Assembly: GCA_016933985.1 (NCBI GenBank)
Contig: JAFGTU010000455.1
Span: 1-14,931 of the forward strand
Source of the DNA: Sedimentisphaerales bacterium
GTDB taxonomy: Bacteria > Planctomycetota > Phycisphaerae > Sedimentisphaerales > Anaerobacaceae
Direction of reading: 5' to 3'
Length of the DNA stretch: 14,931 nucleotides
In this document: positions 1 through 6,574 of the stretch, piece by piece
How the letters are laid out: each line of letters begins with the position of its first letter
Numbering within the stretch: position 1 is the stretch's first letter
The notes under the pieces: generated by a model
What the model was told of the DNA's origin: nothing
Database searches by the model: none
The model's input: only the letters and a program-made list of their open reading frames with translations
Translations under genes and position numbers: made by a program

Positions 1-1
1 C

Positions 2-886
2 CTGGAGCACAAGTATAATTCGACGGCGCTGTTCTTGGTCAGCAGCGTTTGCGAGGGTATCTGCCGGTATTGTTTTCGAAAGCGAGTCTTCATACACCCG
101 CGGAGGACATGCCTGAAGGATATATCGGCGGCAGTGGACTATGTAAGGGGGCATGAGGAGATAACCAATGTCCTGCTGACCGGAGGCGATCCGCTGGTGC
201 TGGCGACGTCCAAGCTCAGGGACATTATTCGCCGGTTGAGGACCATCGAACACGTTGAGATAATTCGCATCGGAACTAAAATGCCGGCCTTCAATCCGTA
301 TCGGATTCTGGACGACCCGGCGCTGCCGGAAATGATAGAGACGTACAGCACCGAACACAAGAAGATATACGTGATGACCCACTTTGTTCATCCGAGAGAG
401 CTTACCGAACCGGCTGCGGAGGGGGTCAACCTGTTGCAGAAGGCCGGCGCGTTGGTAGCCAACCAGACGCCTCTGATTAGAGGAGTGAACGATGCTGCGC
501 ACGTTCTGGCCGAGCTGCTGAGAAAACTTTCATTCGTCGGCGCTGTTCCCTACTATATTTTCCAATGCCGTCCTGCTGTCGGGAACAAGGCGTACACCGT
601 GCCGGTCGAAGAGGGGTACAAGATTGTCGAGCAAGCTAAATCTCTGGTATCCGGGCTGGCTAAACGCGCTCGGTTCGTTATGTCGCATTCCACCGGGAAG
701 ATTGAGGTTGCCGGCATGACAAAAGGCCGCGTGTATTTCAAATATCACCGCGCGGCCGACGACACCGATAGCGGGCGGTTTTTCGTGGTAAGAAGAAATC
801 CAAATGCTTACTGGCTTGATGATTACGATGAAGTACTCCGGGATTATGCAATCGATTTGCCTTACAGGGCATACGGACCGGACTAA
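2..886 (+). CDS. KamA-family radical SAM/PLP aminomutase-like protein (5' partial)
   Basis: The reading frame is open from the first bases, so the true start lies upstream; the TTG at 35 is only an internal codon. A CxxxCxxC radical SAM cluster motif (Cys codons at 50, 62 and 71, in CEGICRYC) is followed by LLTGGDP, HPREL, NQTPLIRGVND, YYIFQC and STGKIEV. The lysine of STGK (698-700) matches the PLP-binding lysine of lysine 2,3-aminomutase. Family members use a [4Fe-4S] cluster, S-adenosylmethionine and PLP to move an amino group between carbons 2 and 3. The position aligned with the lysine-binding Asp293 of the clostridial enzyme is Arg here (QCR, codon 569-571), and the second binding Asp before the PLP lysine is not evident, so lysine is probably not the substrate. 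The protein is likely cytoplasmic. The next gene follows after 68 bases on the same strand. Family assignment is firm; substrate is unknown. Confidence 0.88.
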   Translation: MEHKYNSTALFLVSSVCEGICRYCFRKRVFIHPRRTCLKDISAAVDYVRGHEEITNVLLTGGDPLVLATSKLRDIIRRLRTIEHVEIIRIGTKMPAFNPYRILDDPALPEMIETYSTEHKKIYVMTHFVHPRELTEPAAEGVNLLQKAGALVANQTPLIRGVNDAAHVLAELLRKLSFVGAVPYYIFQCRPAVGNKAYTVPVEEGYKIVEQAKSLVSGLAKRARFVMSHSTGKIEVAGMTKGRVYFKYHRAADDTDSGRFFVVRRNPNAYWLDDYDEVLRDYAIDLPYRAYGPD

Positions 887-954
887 AGGGGGAACATCGG
901 AATGTGTTTTGGCGGGCCGCCCCCGCGAAGAGTGACGAGAATGGGACATCAAGA

Positions 955-2649
955 ATGAGGACGGATTTGCGAATTATCTTCTGTTTTGTCGGGCTGTGGC
1001 CGGCGGTATGTTTCTCTGAGCCTTTGAGCGGATATAGCGCCTACACTTCGTGGACTGATTGGGCGCGTCTTAGGGTCGGCATCAATACGGGTCTGGCTTC
1101 GAGTTATGACCGCCAAGGCGGCAATGACGACTACAGCCACTACGAAGAGCCGAACGGTCTTCGCACGGGCAATGAGATTGTTACAGCCGCAACGCTTTCG
1201 GGACCGGGGATTATCTATCGGTTCTGGATGCCGCACTTGACAGCAAAGCGAAACTTCATTGTGCGGATGTACTTTGACGGCGAAGAGGCGCCCCGAATCG
1301 ATACCGACAGCCTCGATTTGCTTGGCGGAGCGTTCGGCTATTTTTCATCACCTCTGGTTACCACTTGTGCAGGCGGCCAGGTGTGTTACGAACCGATTCC
1401 TTTTAGAACATCTGTTCGAATCGAGACAGAGAATAAGGCCAACAACAGGCATTATTACCAGTACAGCTATTTGAAGTATCCGCCGGAGGCGGTCTTGGAA
1501 TCCTATACTGAGACACTGACGCCAGAGCAGCAGATAGACAGGGCATCCGTCGTGTCTCTGTTTGAGAATGCGGGTGAACATCCGGCCGGCAGTAGTCCCG
1601 CGGCGATTGACATCGTTATACCGGCTACTGTAATCGAGCCCAATTCTGGGATAGACTTGGCTGATTTGACTGGTCCCGGCATCATTCGCCGGCTTAATGT
1701 AGGTATGGCAGACGCCAATGAAGCCGAATTGGACGGCCTGCGATTGCGAGTCTATTACGACGACAGCACCGAGGCGGCTATTGACGTGCCGGTGGGCGAT
1801 TTCTTCGGAGCGGGCAGATCGCGCGCTCTATATAAGAGCATTCCGTTGGGAACCGATTCAAATGACGGCTTCTATTGTTATTGGCCGATGCCTTTTCGCA
1901 GGTCGGTGGCGGTTCGGCTGCATAACACGACGGATTCAAACATTCCGATAGACTCGGCTGCGGTTCAATACGAGCCCGCTGCAAACCTTCATGGAATGTG
2001 CTATCTGCACGCAGTTGAAAACTCTTCAGCCAAGCAGCCCGGGCAGATTTACCATTCGATACTCTCAACGACCGGATGCGGGCATTATGTCGGCGGACTG
2101 CTCTATATTGAGCAGGATAATTACAGTTTCTACATGTTGGAAGGCGATGATGTTATTACTGTTGACGGCAACGATATCCTTTACGGCACGGGGCTGGAAG
2201 ATGCCTATAACGGCGGCTACTACTATAATTGGGTCGGCGTGCAGGCCGATGAGCCCGAAGGAATGTATCCTCAATCGGCTATTAGGCCGCTTCACGGGAT
2301 TCTCTATGTGCATCGTCAGGAGGGCGTTCAATATTCAAGGGCGGACCAATATCGCTGGCGGATTGCCGATTGTGTGCCGTTTTCGCGATCTATAGAGGTA
2401 AATATCGAGAACAGATATGCTCCCGACGGCAGCGAATGGACGTCTGTGGCGTTTTGGTATCAGTACCCGTGCCGCAAGGCCGATTTCGACGGTGATTGCG
2501 ATGTTGACTTTCACGATTTTGCGGATTTTACATCGTCTTGGTTGAACAGCGACTGTGCGGACCCGGACTGGTGCGGCGGGGCCGATTTCGACCAAAACCG
2601 CCGAGTCGATATGAACGATCTGGCAGATTTCTTGGATTGCTGGCTGTGA
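955..2649 (+). CDS. Secreted GH172 (DUF2961) glycoside hydrolase with C-terminal dockerin-like domain
   Basis: I chose the ATG at 955 because it begins a signal peptide (residues 1 to about 21, likely cut after CFS); a GTG at 904 would add 17 residues with no signal character. The product has 564 residues. Residues about 22-500 carry DUF2961 signatures: YDRQGGNDDYSHYE, PGIIYRFWMP, GDFFGAG, GHYVGGLLYIEQ, then EGDD and GTGLEDAYNGG. DUF2961 is glycoside hydrolase family 172, whose characterised members act on difructose dianhydride and on arabinofuranosides. The Glu residues of EGDD and LED fit the two catalytic carboxylates of the family, by motif alignment only. Residues 509-564 hold two 12-residue calcium loops (DFDGDCDVDFHD and DFDQNRRVDMND), each followed by DFADF/DLADF and a terminal WL: a dockerin-like module common in Phycisphaerae. 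The protein is probably extracellular. The substrate cannot be read from sequence. The stop overlaps the next gene's start. Confidence 0.88.
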   Translation: MRTDLRIIFCFVGLWPAVCFSEPLSGYSAYTSWTDWARLRVGINTGLASSYDRQGGNDDYSHYEEPNGLRTGNEIVTAATLSGPGIIYRFWMPHLTAKRNFIVRMYFDGEEAPRIDTDSLDLLGGAFGYFSSPLVTTCAGGQVCYEPIPFRTSVRIETENKANNRHYYQYSYLKYPPEAVLESYTETLTPEQQIDRASVVSLFENAGEHPAGSSPAAIDIVIPATVIEPNSGIDLADLTGPGIIRRLNVGMADANEAELDGLRLRVYYDDSTEAAIDVPVGDFFGAGRSRALYKSIPLGTDSNDGFYCYWPMPFRRSVAVRLHNTTDSNIPIDSAAVQYEPAANLHGMCYLHAVENSSAKQPGQIYHSILSTTGCGHYVGGLLYIEQDNYSFYMLEGDDVITVDGNDILYGTGLEDAYNGGYYYNWVGVQADEPEGMYPQSAIRPLHGILYVHRQEGVQYSRADQYRWRIADCVPFSRSIEVNIENRYAPDGSEWTSVAFWYQYPCRKADFDGDCDVDFHDFADFTSSWLNSDCADPDWCGGADFDQNRRVDMNDLADFLDCWL

Positions 2650-3926
2650 GGCTGCGTATTATCAGACCGATTGGGGTGCACGTCTTGGCAATTACGTTTC
2701 GAGTAAGCTTCGTCTGGCTGGTTGCTTTGTTGTGGGGCGGGTCGGCCTTTGGGCTGGAACCCAACGAGATACTGGTGATTGTCAACAGGAACATGTCCGA
2801 TTCCAGCCGGGTCGGACGATACTACTGCGAAAAGCGAAACGTTCCCTACGAGAATATTTTATACCTGCATCTAGACAAGAGACTTATTGAGGGTATGAGC
2901 AGAAAGGCTTACGAAGAACAGATAGCTGAGCCGGTCCGCAGAGAGCTGGTCGGAAAAAGAACACTCGGGCAAATAAGGTGCCTGCTCACAACTTATGGTG
3001 TGCCCACTAAGATCGGACAGCGTGAACCGCTCCAAGGCCGCGAAGAAGAGTTGAAGCGGCTTGAGCAATCATTCAAGCAGCAGGAAGAGAGAATTAAGCG
3101 ATTGAAGCTGAGTGATTCGGGCAATAAGGCCAAGGCTGAAGATGAGCTGAAGCAAAGCAAACAGATGCTGGCAATGCTGAAGCAGCAAATCGATTACATC
3201 AAAGGCCGAGAGACAAACGCTTCGGTGGATAGTGAGTTGTCGATGGTGCTGGCCGGCCATTATGAGCTGTACCGCTGGCAGCCCAATAAGCTCAAAGGAA
3301 ATACGTCGGGCCTTGACTTTGAGACTCTTATGGTCAGCCGGCTCGACGGACCAGGTTGCGAGATAGCTATGGGCCTTGTCGATAAGGCGCTCAAGGCGGA
3401 GAAGGCCGGGCTGAAGGGCGTCGCCCACGTCGATTCGAGGGGTCTAAAGAATGACAAGTTTGGCTCGTATGGCTATTACGACCAATCTCTACGAGATATG
3501 GCAATGCTAACGGGGGTGCTGACGGAGATGCCGGTCAAAGAGGAGCGAACGGGAGAGCTTTTTACACCGGGCGCCTGCCCGAATACGGCCATATATTGTG
3601 GTTGGTACAGTAATGGGAAATATGTTGACGCCTTTGATTTCGTCGATGGGGCCGTAGGCTATCACATCGCAAGCTCGGAAGCCACCAAGCTTCATGATCC
3701 GAACGGCACACAGTGGTGCACGGCGATGCTCAGGGACGGTATAACCGCGACGTTGGGCCCCGTGGCCGAGCCGTATCTTCACTCTTTTCCCGAACCAAAG
3801 CTGTTTTTCGCAGAGTTGTACAAAGGGACGTGTCTCGTCGAGGCGTACTATCGCACAAAACCGTTCAATTCCTGGATGCTTTTGCTGATAGGCGATCCAC
3901 TATACAGGCCCTTCTCCAAACATTAG
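2646..3926 (+). CDS. TIGR03790-family secreted protein with internal coiled coil
   Basis: GTG at 2646 is preferred because it overlaps the previous stop as GTGA, the usual geometry of translational coupling, and gives a 426-residue protein with a signal peptide (residues 1-36, cut after AFG). GTG 2676 or TTG 2685 would give shorter signal peptides. The mature N-terminus (EILVIVNRNMSDSS, then GRYYCEKRNVPYENIL) and the C-terminal part (ITATLGPVAEPYLHSFPEP, ELYKGTCLVEAYY, LLIGDPLYRPF) match the TIGR03790 family, which has no known biochemical role to my knowledge. Between the YGVPTKI strand and the conserved SVDSEL segment lies a charged, Leu/Gln/Lys/Glu-rich helix at residues about 132-187, predicted to be a coiled coil. 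The protein is probably exported together with the GH172-dockerin product. The stop overlaps that of the convergent VanZ-like gene. Confidence 0.82.
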   Translation: MRLRIIRPIGVHVLAITFRVSFVWLVALLWGGSAFGLEPNEILVIVNRNMSDSSRVGRYYCEKRNVPYENILYLHLDKRLIEGMSRKAYEEQIAEPVRRELVGKRTLGQIRCLLTTYGVPTKIGQREPLQGREEELKRLEQSFKQQEERIKRLKLSDSGNKAKAEDELKQSKQMLAMLKQQIDYIKGRETNASVDSELSMVLAGHYELYRWQPNKLKGNTSGLDFETLMVSRLDGPGCEIAMGLVDKALKAEKAGLKGVAHVDSRGLKNDKFGSYGYYDQSLRDMAMLTGVLTEMPVKEERTGELFTPGACPNTAIYCGWYSNGKYVDAFDFVDGAVGYHIASSEATKLHDPNGTQWCTAMLRDGITATLGPVAEPYLHSFPEPKLFFAELYKGTCLVEAYYRTKPFNSWMLLLIGDPLYRPFSKH

Positions 3927-4669
3927 TCGTCCGGCCCGGGTGGTCCTTGATTCGCGGATTTGCGCATTAGAACCGCCGTACCAATGGCGACAGCCCCGGC
4001 AATCCCCGCCAGAGAGAGAATAACATCGTATATCGGGAACTCTCTGCCGACCGTTAAGGAATACCCCTTTACAAACACCAGAAGGGCTATGGGCGGCGTC
4101 AGCGTGGTTATCAGCCATTTGGCCTCAAACCTGGAGATTGTAAGGGTCTTCGATCGTCGGTAGCAGACCCAAATCACAGTGAAAACTGCGTATGAAAACA
4201 AGTGAAACATCGCATTTGCGACCGGCACGACGTCGGCGAGTCTCTCCCGTGCGATGTTGGTCAGGCCGAAGATGATCGCAGCTACGAGGACAAGGGACGC
4301 AGGCCAAAAGGTCAAATACGTCATTATAATGCAGCTTGTCACGGCGCCGGCCAAATCCGAAACAAAATCCATCGCATCACAACTGCGCCCTACGTAGCTT
4401 TGCAGCAATTCGTCGATGATCCCGTATGCAGCGACACCCAGCAGCACCCACCAAACCGCGGCTCTGCGCCAGCAGACTTTGCGCCCCGGGTTCAATGCGA
4501 TCCACAGTAGAAAGACCAATGTCGCATATGCAAGGAAATGCAGGGCCTTGTCGGAAACACCTGCCTTGTGCACCTTTTCCGGCATGGGAATATGCGCGAC
4601 GAGAAACAACGTGGGCCAATAGATGGCCAATGAGATTATCGCCAAATTCCAGCGACGTTTTGTAGCCAT
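3923..4669 (-). CDS. VanZ-like family integral membrane protein
   Basis: The 248-residue protein starts at an ATG preceded by AGAGGA five bases upstream. The N-terminal half (to about residue 120) has the VanZ pattern: an N-terminal membrane helix, then DKALHFLAYATL, a helix, YGIIDELLQSYVGRSCDAMD, and DFVSDLAGA. About four more hydrophobic helices follow (near 121-140, 150-170, 180-200 and 213-236), so the protein is longer than minimal VanZ proteins and probably spans the membrane about eight times. VanZ from the teicoplanin-resistance cluster gave the family its name, but most members have no defined function, and nothing nearby suggests glycopeptide resistance. The gene lies downstream of the small membrane protein at 4765-5037 with a 95-base gap and may share its transcript. 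Its stop codon overlaps the convergent upstream-side gene by four bases. Family is clear; role unknown. Confidence 0.85.
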   Translation of the reverse strand: MATKRRWNLAIISLAIYWPTLFLVAHIPMPEKVHKAGVSDKALHFLAYATLVFLLWIALNPGRKVCWRRAAVWWVLLGVAAYGIIDELLQSYVGRSCDAMDFVSDLAGAVTSCIIMTYLTFWPASLVLVAAIIFGLTNIARERLADVVPVANAMFHLFSYAVFTVIWVCYRRSKTLTISRFEAKWLITTLTPPIALLVFVKGYSLTVGREFPIYDVILSLAGIAGAVAIGTAVLMRKSANQGPPGPDD

Positions 4670-4764
4670 TAGAATCCTCTGAGTACATTACTATGAATCA
4701 AAAGAGCCCGATCAACTCCTACAAGTATTCGCGCAACACAACGCAGGTGGCGTGAGAATTTGCT

Positions 4765-5037
4765 TTACCGGAATACCAGCGTGAGCAAAGCAACGATGAT
4801 GAACAGAGCTCCTATGCCAATCTGCACCCATCCGGCGAGAACAGCCTGGCTGCCCGTGAGTTGCTTACTCCGGTAGTGCCGCGTTACAATCGTGCGGCGG
4901 TTCTTAACTCCTCGAATGCCGTTGAAAATCAAGATTGGCCCGCCGATAAGCATAATTACGATCATGAAGTATTTTGCGTAGGGCGATTTGTTCAGGTTAT
5001 CGCCGGCCCGCGCCAGGATGGTTGAGAGTTCATACAC
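4765..5037 (-). CDS. Small two-helix membrane protein, unknown function
   Basis: I did not recognise this gene. The start is taken as GTG 5037 because AAAGGAGA lies nine bases upstream; a longer frame reaching 5127 has no such site. The 90-residue product begins MYELSTILARAGDNLNKSP and has two hydrophobic segments, about residues 22-42 and 66-88, separated by a basic loop containing KNRRTIVTRHYRSKQ. By the positive-inside rule this loop should be cytoplasmic, placing both ends outside. No catalytic motif or cysteine pattern is visible. It may be co-transcribed with the VanZ-like gene. A sigma70-like promoter lies about 130 bases upstream of the start, and a 13-base palindrome sits between promoter and ribosome site. 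Coding status is supported by the ribosome site and the two ordered membrane segments, not by homology. Confidence 0.6.
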   Translation of the reverse strand: MYELSTILARAGDNLNKSPYAKYFMIVIMLIGGPILIFNGIRGVKNRRTIVTRHYRSKQLTGSQAVLAGWVQIGIGALFIIVALLTLVFR

Positions 5038-5064
5038 GATTCTGAATCTCCTTTCCAATATGGA

Positions 5065-5077
5065 GGTTGAGTCAACC
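5065..5077. promoter_or_regulatory. 13-base perfect palindrome, possible operator
   Basis: GGTTGA-G-TCAACC, a perfect inverted repeat with a one-base centre, lies 15 bases upstream of the ribosome site of the 90-residue membrane protein gene, inside its predicted leader. The one-base centre is too short for an RNA hairpin loop without opening inner pairs, so a protein-binding site is more likely. A chance palindrome is possible. Confidence 0.25.
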
Positions 5078-5172
5078 CGAGCGCAACAGCGTAGTGTTGT
5101 GCTAAACAAAGAACCGGCTCTTGCCAAACAAATCTAAGCCCGGCTTGAAAAGTTCCGAGCTTGAAACTCTCG

Positions 5173-5201
5173 ATTCTACCGGGACTGTCTGCGTCAATCA
5201 A
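5173..5201 (-). promoter_or_regulatory. Candidate sigma70-like promoter for the 90-residue membrane protein gene
   Basis: Read on the minus strand: TTGATT (5201-5196), a 17-base spacer, then TAGAAT (5178-5173). Both hexamers match the consensus at four or five of six positions with ideal spacing. Transcription would begin near 5166, giving a leader of about 130 bases before GTG 5037. Confidence 0.4.
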
Positions 5202-5270
5202 GCTTTGGCCTGCTGCGAAGCCGGTGGGCGCGGCAAAATAAAGTTTAGTGTGGGAAAGGGGAACTGAGGG

Positions 5271-5276
5271 TATAAT
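5271..5276 (+). promoter_or_regulatory. -10 element upstream of the nitroreductase/DJ-1 fusion
   Basis: A perfect TATAAT lies 51 bases before the ATG at 5328. No convincing -35 hexamer is found 15-19 bases upstream (that stretch is purine-rich, around TGTGGGAAAGGGG), so an activator or another sigma factor may be needed, or the match may be chance. Confidence 0.35.
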
Positions 5277-5327
5277 ATGGCTGAAAAGTAGTGCATCGCT
5301 CCACAGATTGGTTTGGAGGCTTGAAGA

Positions 5328-6560
5328 ATGAAACGTTTGATAATTTCTGCACTTGTTCTTGGCGCTGTTGCAGCAGCAGCTCTTGCGCGATACAACGCCC
5401 GGACGGTATCTCCTAAGACCCCTCGGAAGATTATCCAGCTTGCCGAGCCGAAATTGCAGGGTTCTATGAGTTTGGAAGAGGCGCTGGCTAAGCGGCGAAG
5501 TGTGCGTCAATACGCCGACCGGGCGGTCGGATTCCCGCTAATCGGGCAATTGGCGTGGGCGGGCCAGGGTATAACCGAGCCGATAAAGGGCCTTCGGACG
5601 GCGCCGTCGGCCGGGGCGTTGTATCCGATTGAGCTGTATTTTGCGACTCCCGAGGGTCTATTTCTTTATCATGCGAAGGATCACAGTCTCGAACAGACCA
5701 TCGCAGGGGATATGCAGAACTCGTTGGGCGGCATTCCGCCGGCGCCCTGCCATATTGTTGTGGCCGGGTCATCGAGAAAGCTCACGGCTCAGTTCCGCGA
5801 CAAGGCCAAGACTTATATGCTTCTCGAGGCCGGCCACATCGCACAGAATATCTGCCTGCAGGCCGTCTCTCTGGGGCTCGGATCCGTTACGATTGGGGGA
5901 ATTGACACGCAAGAAGTCGGCAGGGCGTGCAAGCTGCCCAGGTACACAGAGGCGATCTACGTCATTAGCGTGGGCTATCATCTCACAGGCGGCAATGTCG
6001 GAGCTGAGGGCAATCAGAGCGCAGCCGGACAAGGGCTTGTAGCGCAGGGTAAAAAGGTGGCCTTGATCATTCCCAGCATAGATTTCCGCGACGACGAGCT
6101 GGTCGAGACAAGACGCGCCCTTGAGATGGCAGGGGCCGAGACGGTCGTGGCAAGTTCGAAGCAGGGCACTATAAGGGGTATGCTCGGCAATATGGTCGAG
6201 GCGAAGGTTCTGCTCAGCGGATTGCGAGTCGATGACTACGATGCAATTGTGTTCATAGGCGGGCCTGGGGTGGTGGAATACTTCGACGACGCGATGGCAA
6301 AGAGTATCGCCCGCAATGCCGCATCGCAACACAAGGTCTTGGCTGCGATCTCAGCGGCGCCTACGATCCTGGCCAATGCCGGGGCGTTAACCGGGCGGCG
6401 AGCCACTGCCTTTCTGTCCGAGCAGGAGAGACTCCAGCAAGGCGGCGCAGTCTTTACGAGCACGTTCCTTGAACGAGACGGCTTTATAATAACCTGCGGC
6501 GGACCGGCGGCGGCGCCGCAGTTCGGCAGGGCTATTGCAGAGGCGCTCGCAGGCAGGTAG
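5328..6560 (+). CDS. Exported SagB-like nitroreductase fused to a DJ-1/PfpI domain
   Basis: The ATG follows GGAGG at eight bases. The 410-residue protein begins with a signal peptide or anchor (residues 1-20, ending AAALA). Residues about 47-218 are a nitroreductase/SagB-like FMN domain: RRSVRQY (57-62), APSAGALYPIELY (92-104), GHIAQNICLQA (169-179) and GLGSVTIGGID (183-193). After a Gly/Ala/Gln-rich linker, residues about 242-410 form a DJ-1/PfpI domain starting KVALIIPSIDFRDDELVE, with GGPG at 311-314 and the elbow AAISAAPTILANAG at 339-352. The elbow normally reads AIC; here Ser342 (TCA, 6351-6353) replaces the nucleophilic Cys, while the partner acidic position near Glu257 is kept. Nitroreductases usually work in the cytoplasm, so a periplasmic or membrane-anchored flavoprotein would be unusual. 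No YcaO or RiPP precursor gene is present. Substrate unknown. The stop is 14 bases from the convergent nadE stop. Confidence 0.82.
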   Translation: MKRLIISALVLGAVAAAALARYNARTVSPKTPRKIIQLAEPKLQGSMSLEEALAKRRSVRQYADRAVGFPLIGQLAWAGQGITEPIKGLRTAPSAGALYPIELYFATPEGLFLYHAKDHSLEQTIAGDMQNSLGGIPPAPCHIVVAGSSRKLTAQFRDKAKTYMLLEAGHIAQNICLQAVSLGLGSVTIGGIDTQEVGRACKLPRYTEAIYVISVGYHLTGGNVGAEGNQSAAGQGLVAQGKKVALIIPSIDFRDDELVETRRALEMAGAETVVASSKQGTIRGMLGNMVEAKVLLSGLRVDDYDAIVFIGGPGVVEYFDDAMAKSIARNAASQHKVLAAISAAPTILANAGALTGRRATAFLSEQERLQQGGAVFTSTFLERDGFIITCGGPAAAPQFGRAIAEALAGR

Positions 6561-6574
6561 CAGAGGCTTTCCTA

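Noticed and set aside
530..952. 140-residue minus-strand open frame opposite the KamA-family gene
   Set aside because: It is antisense to a frame with conserved enzyme motifs and has no features of its own.
904..954. GTG 904 as the start of the GH172 gene
   Set aside because: It would bury the signal peptide behind 17 residues of non-signal character; ATG 955 gives a normal export signal.
3923..4669. Glycopeptide-resistance role for the VanZ-like protein
   Set aside because: No vanHAX, regulator or ligase genes are nearby; the family is broad and mostly of unknown function.
5328..6040. RiPP azoline dehydrogenase (SagB) in a peptide natural-product cluster
   Set aside because: No YcaO cyclodehydratase, precursor peptide or exporter gene is in the window, and the protein has a signal peptide and a DJ-1 fusion.
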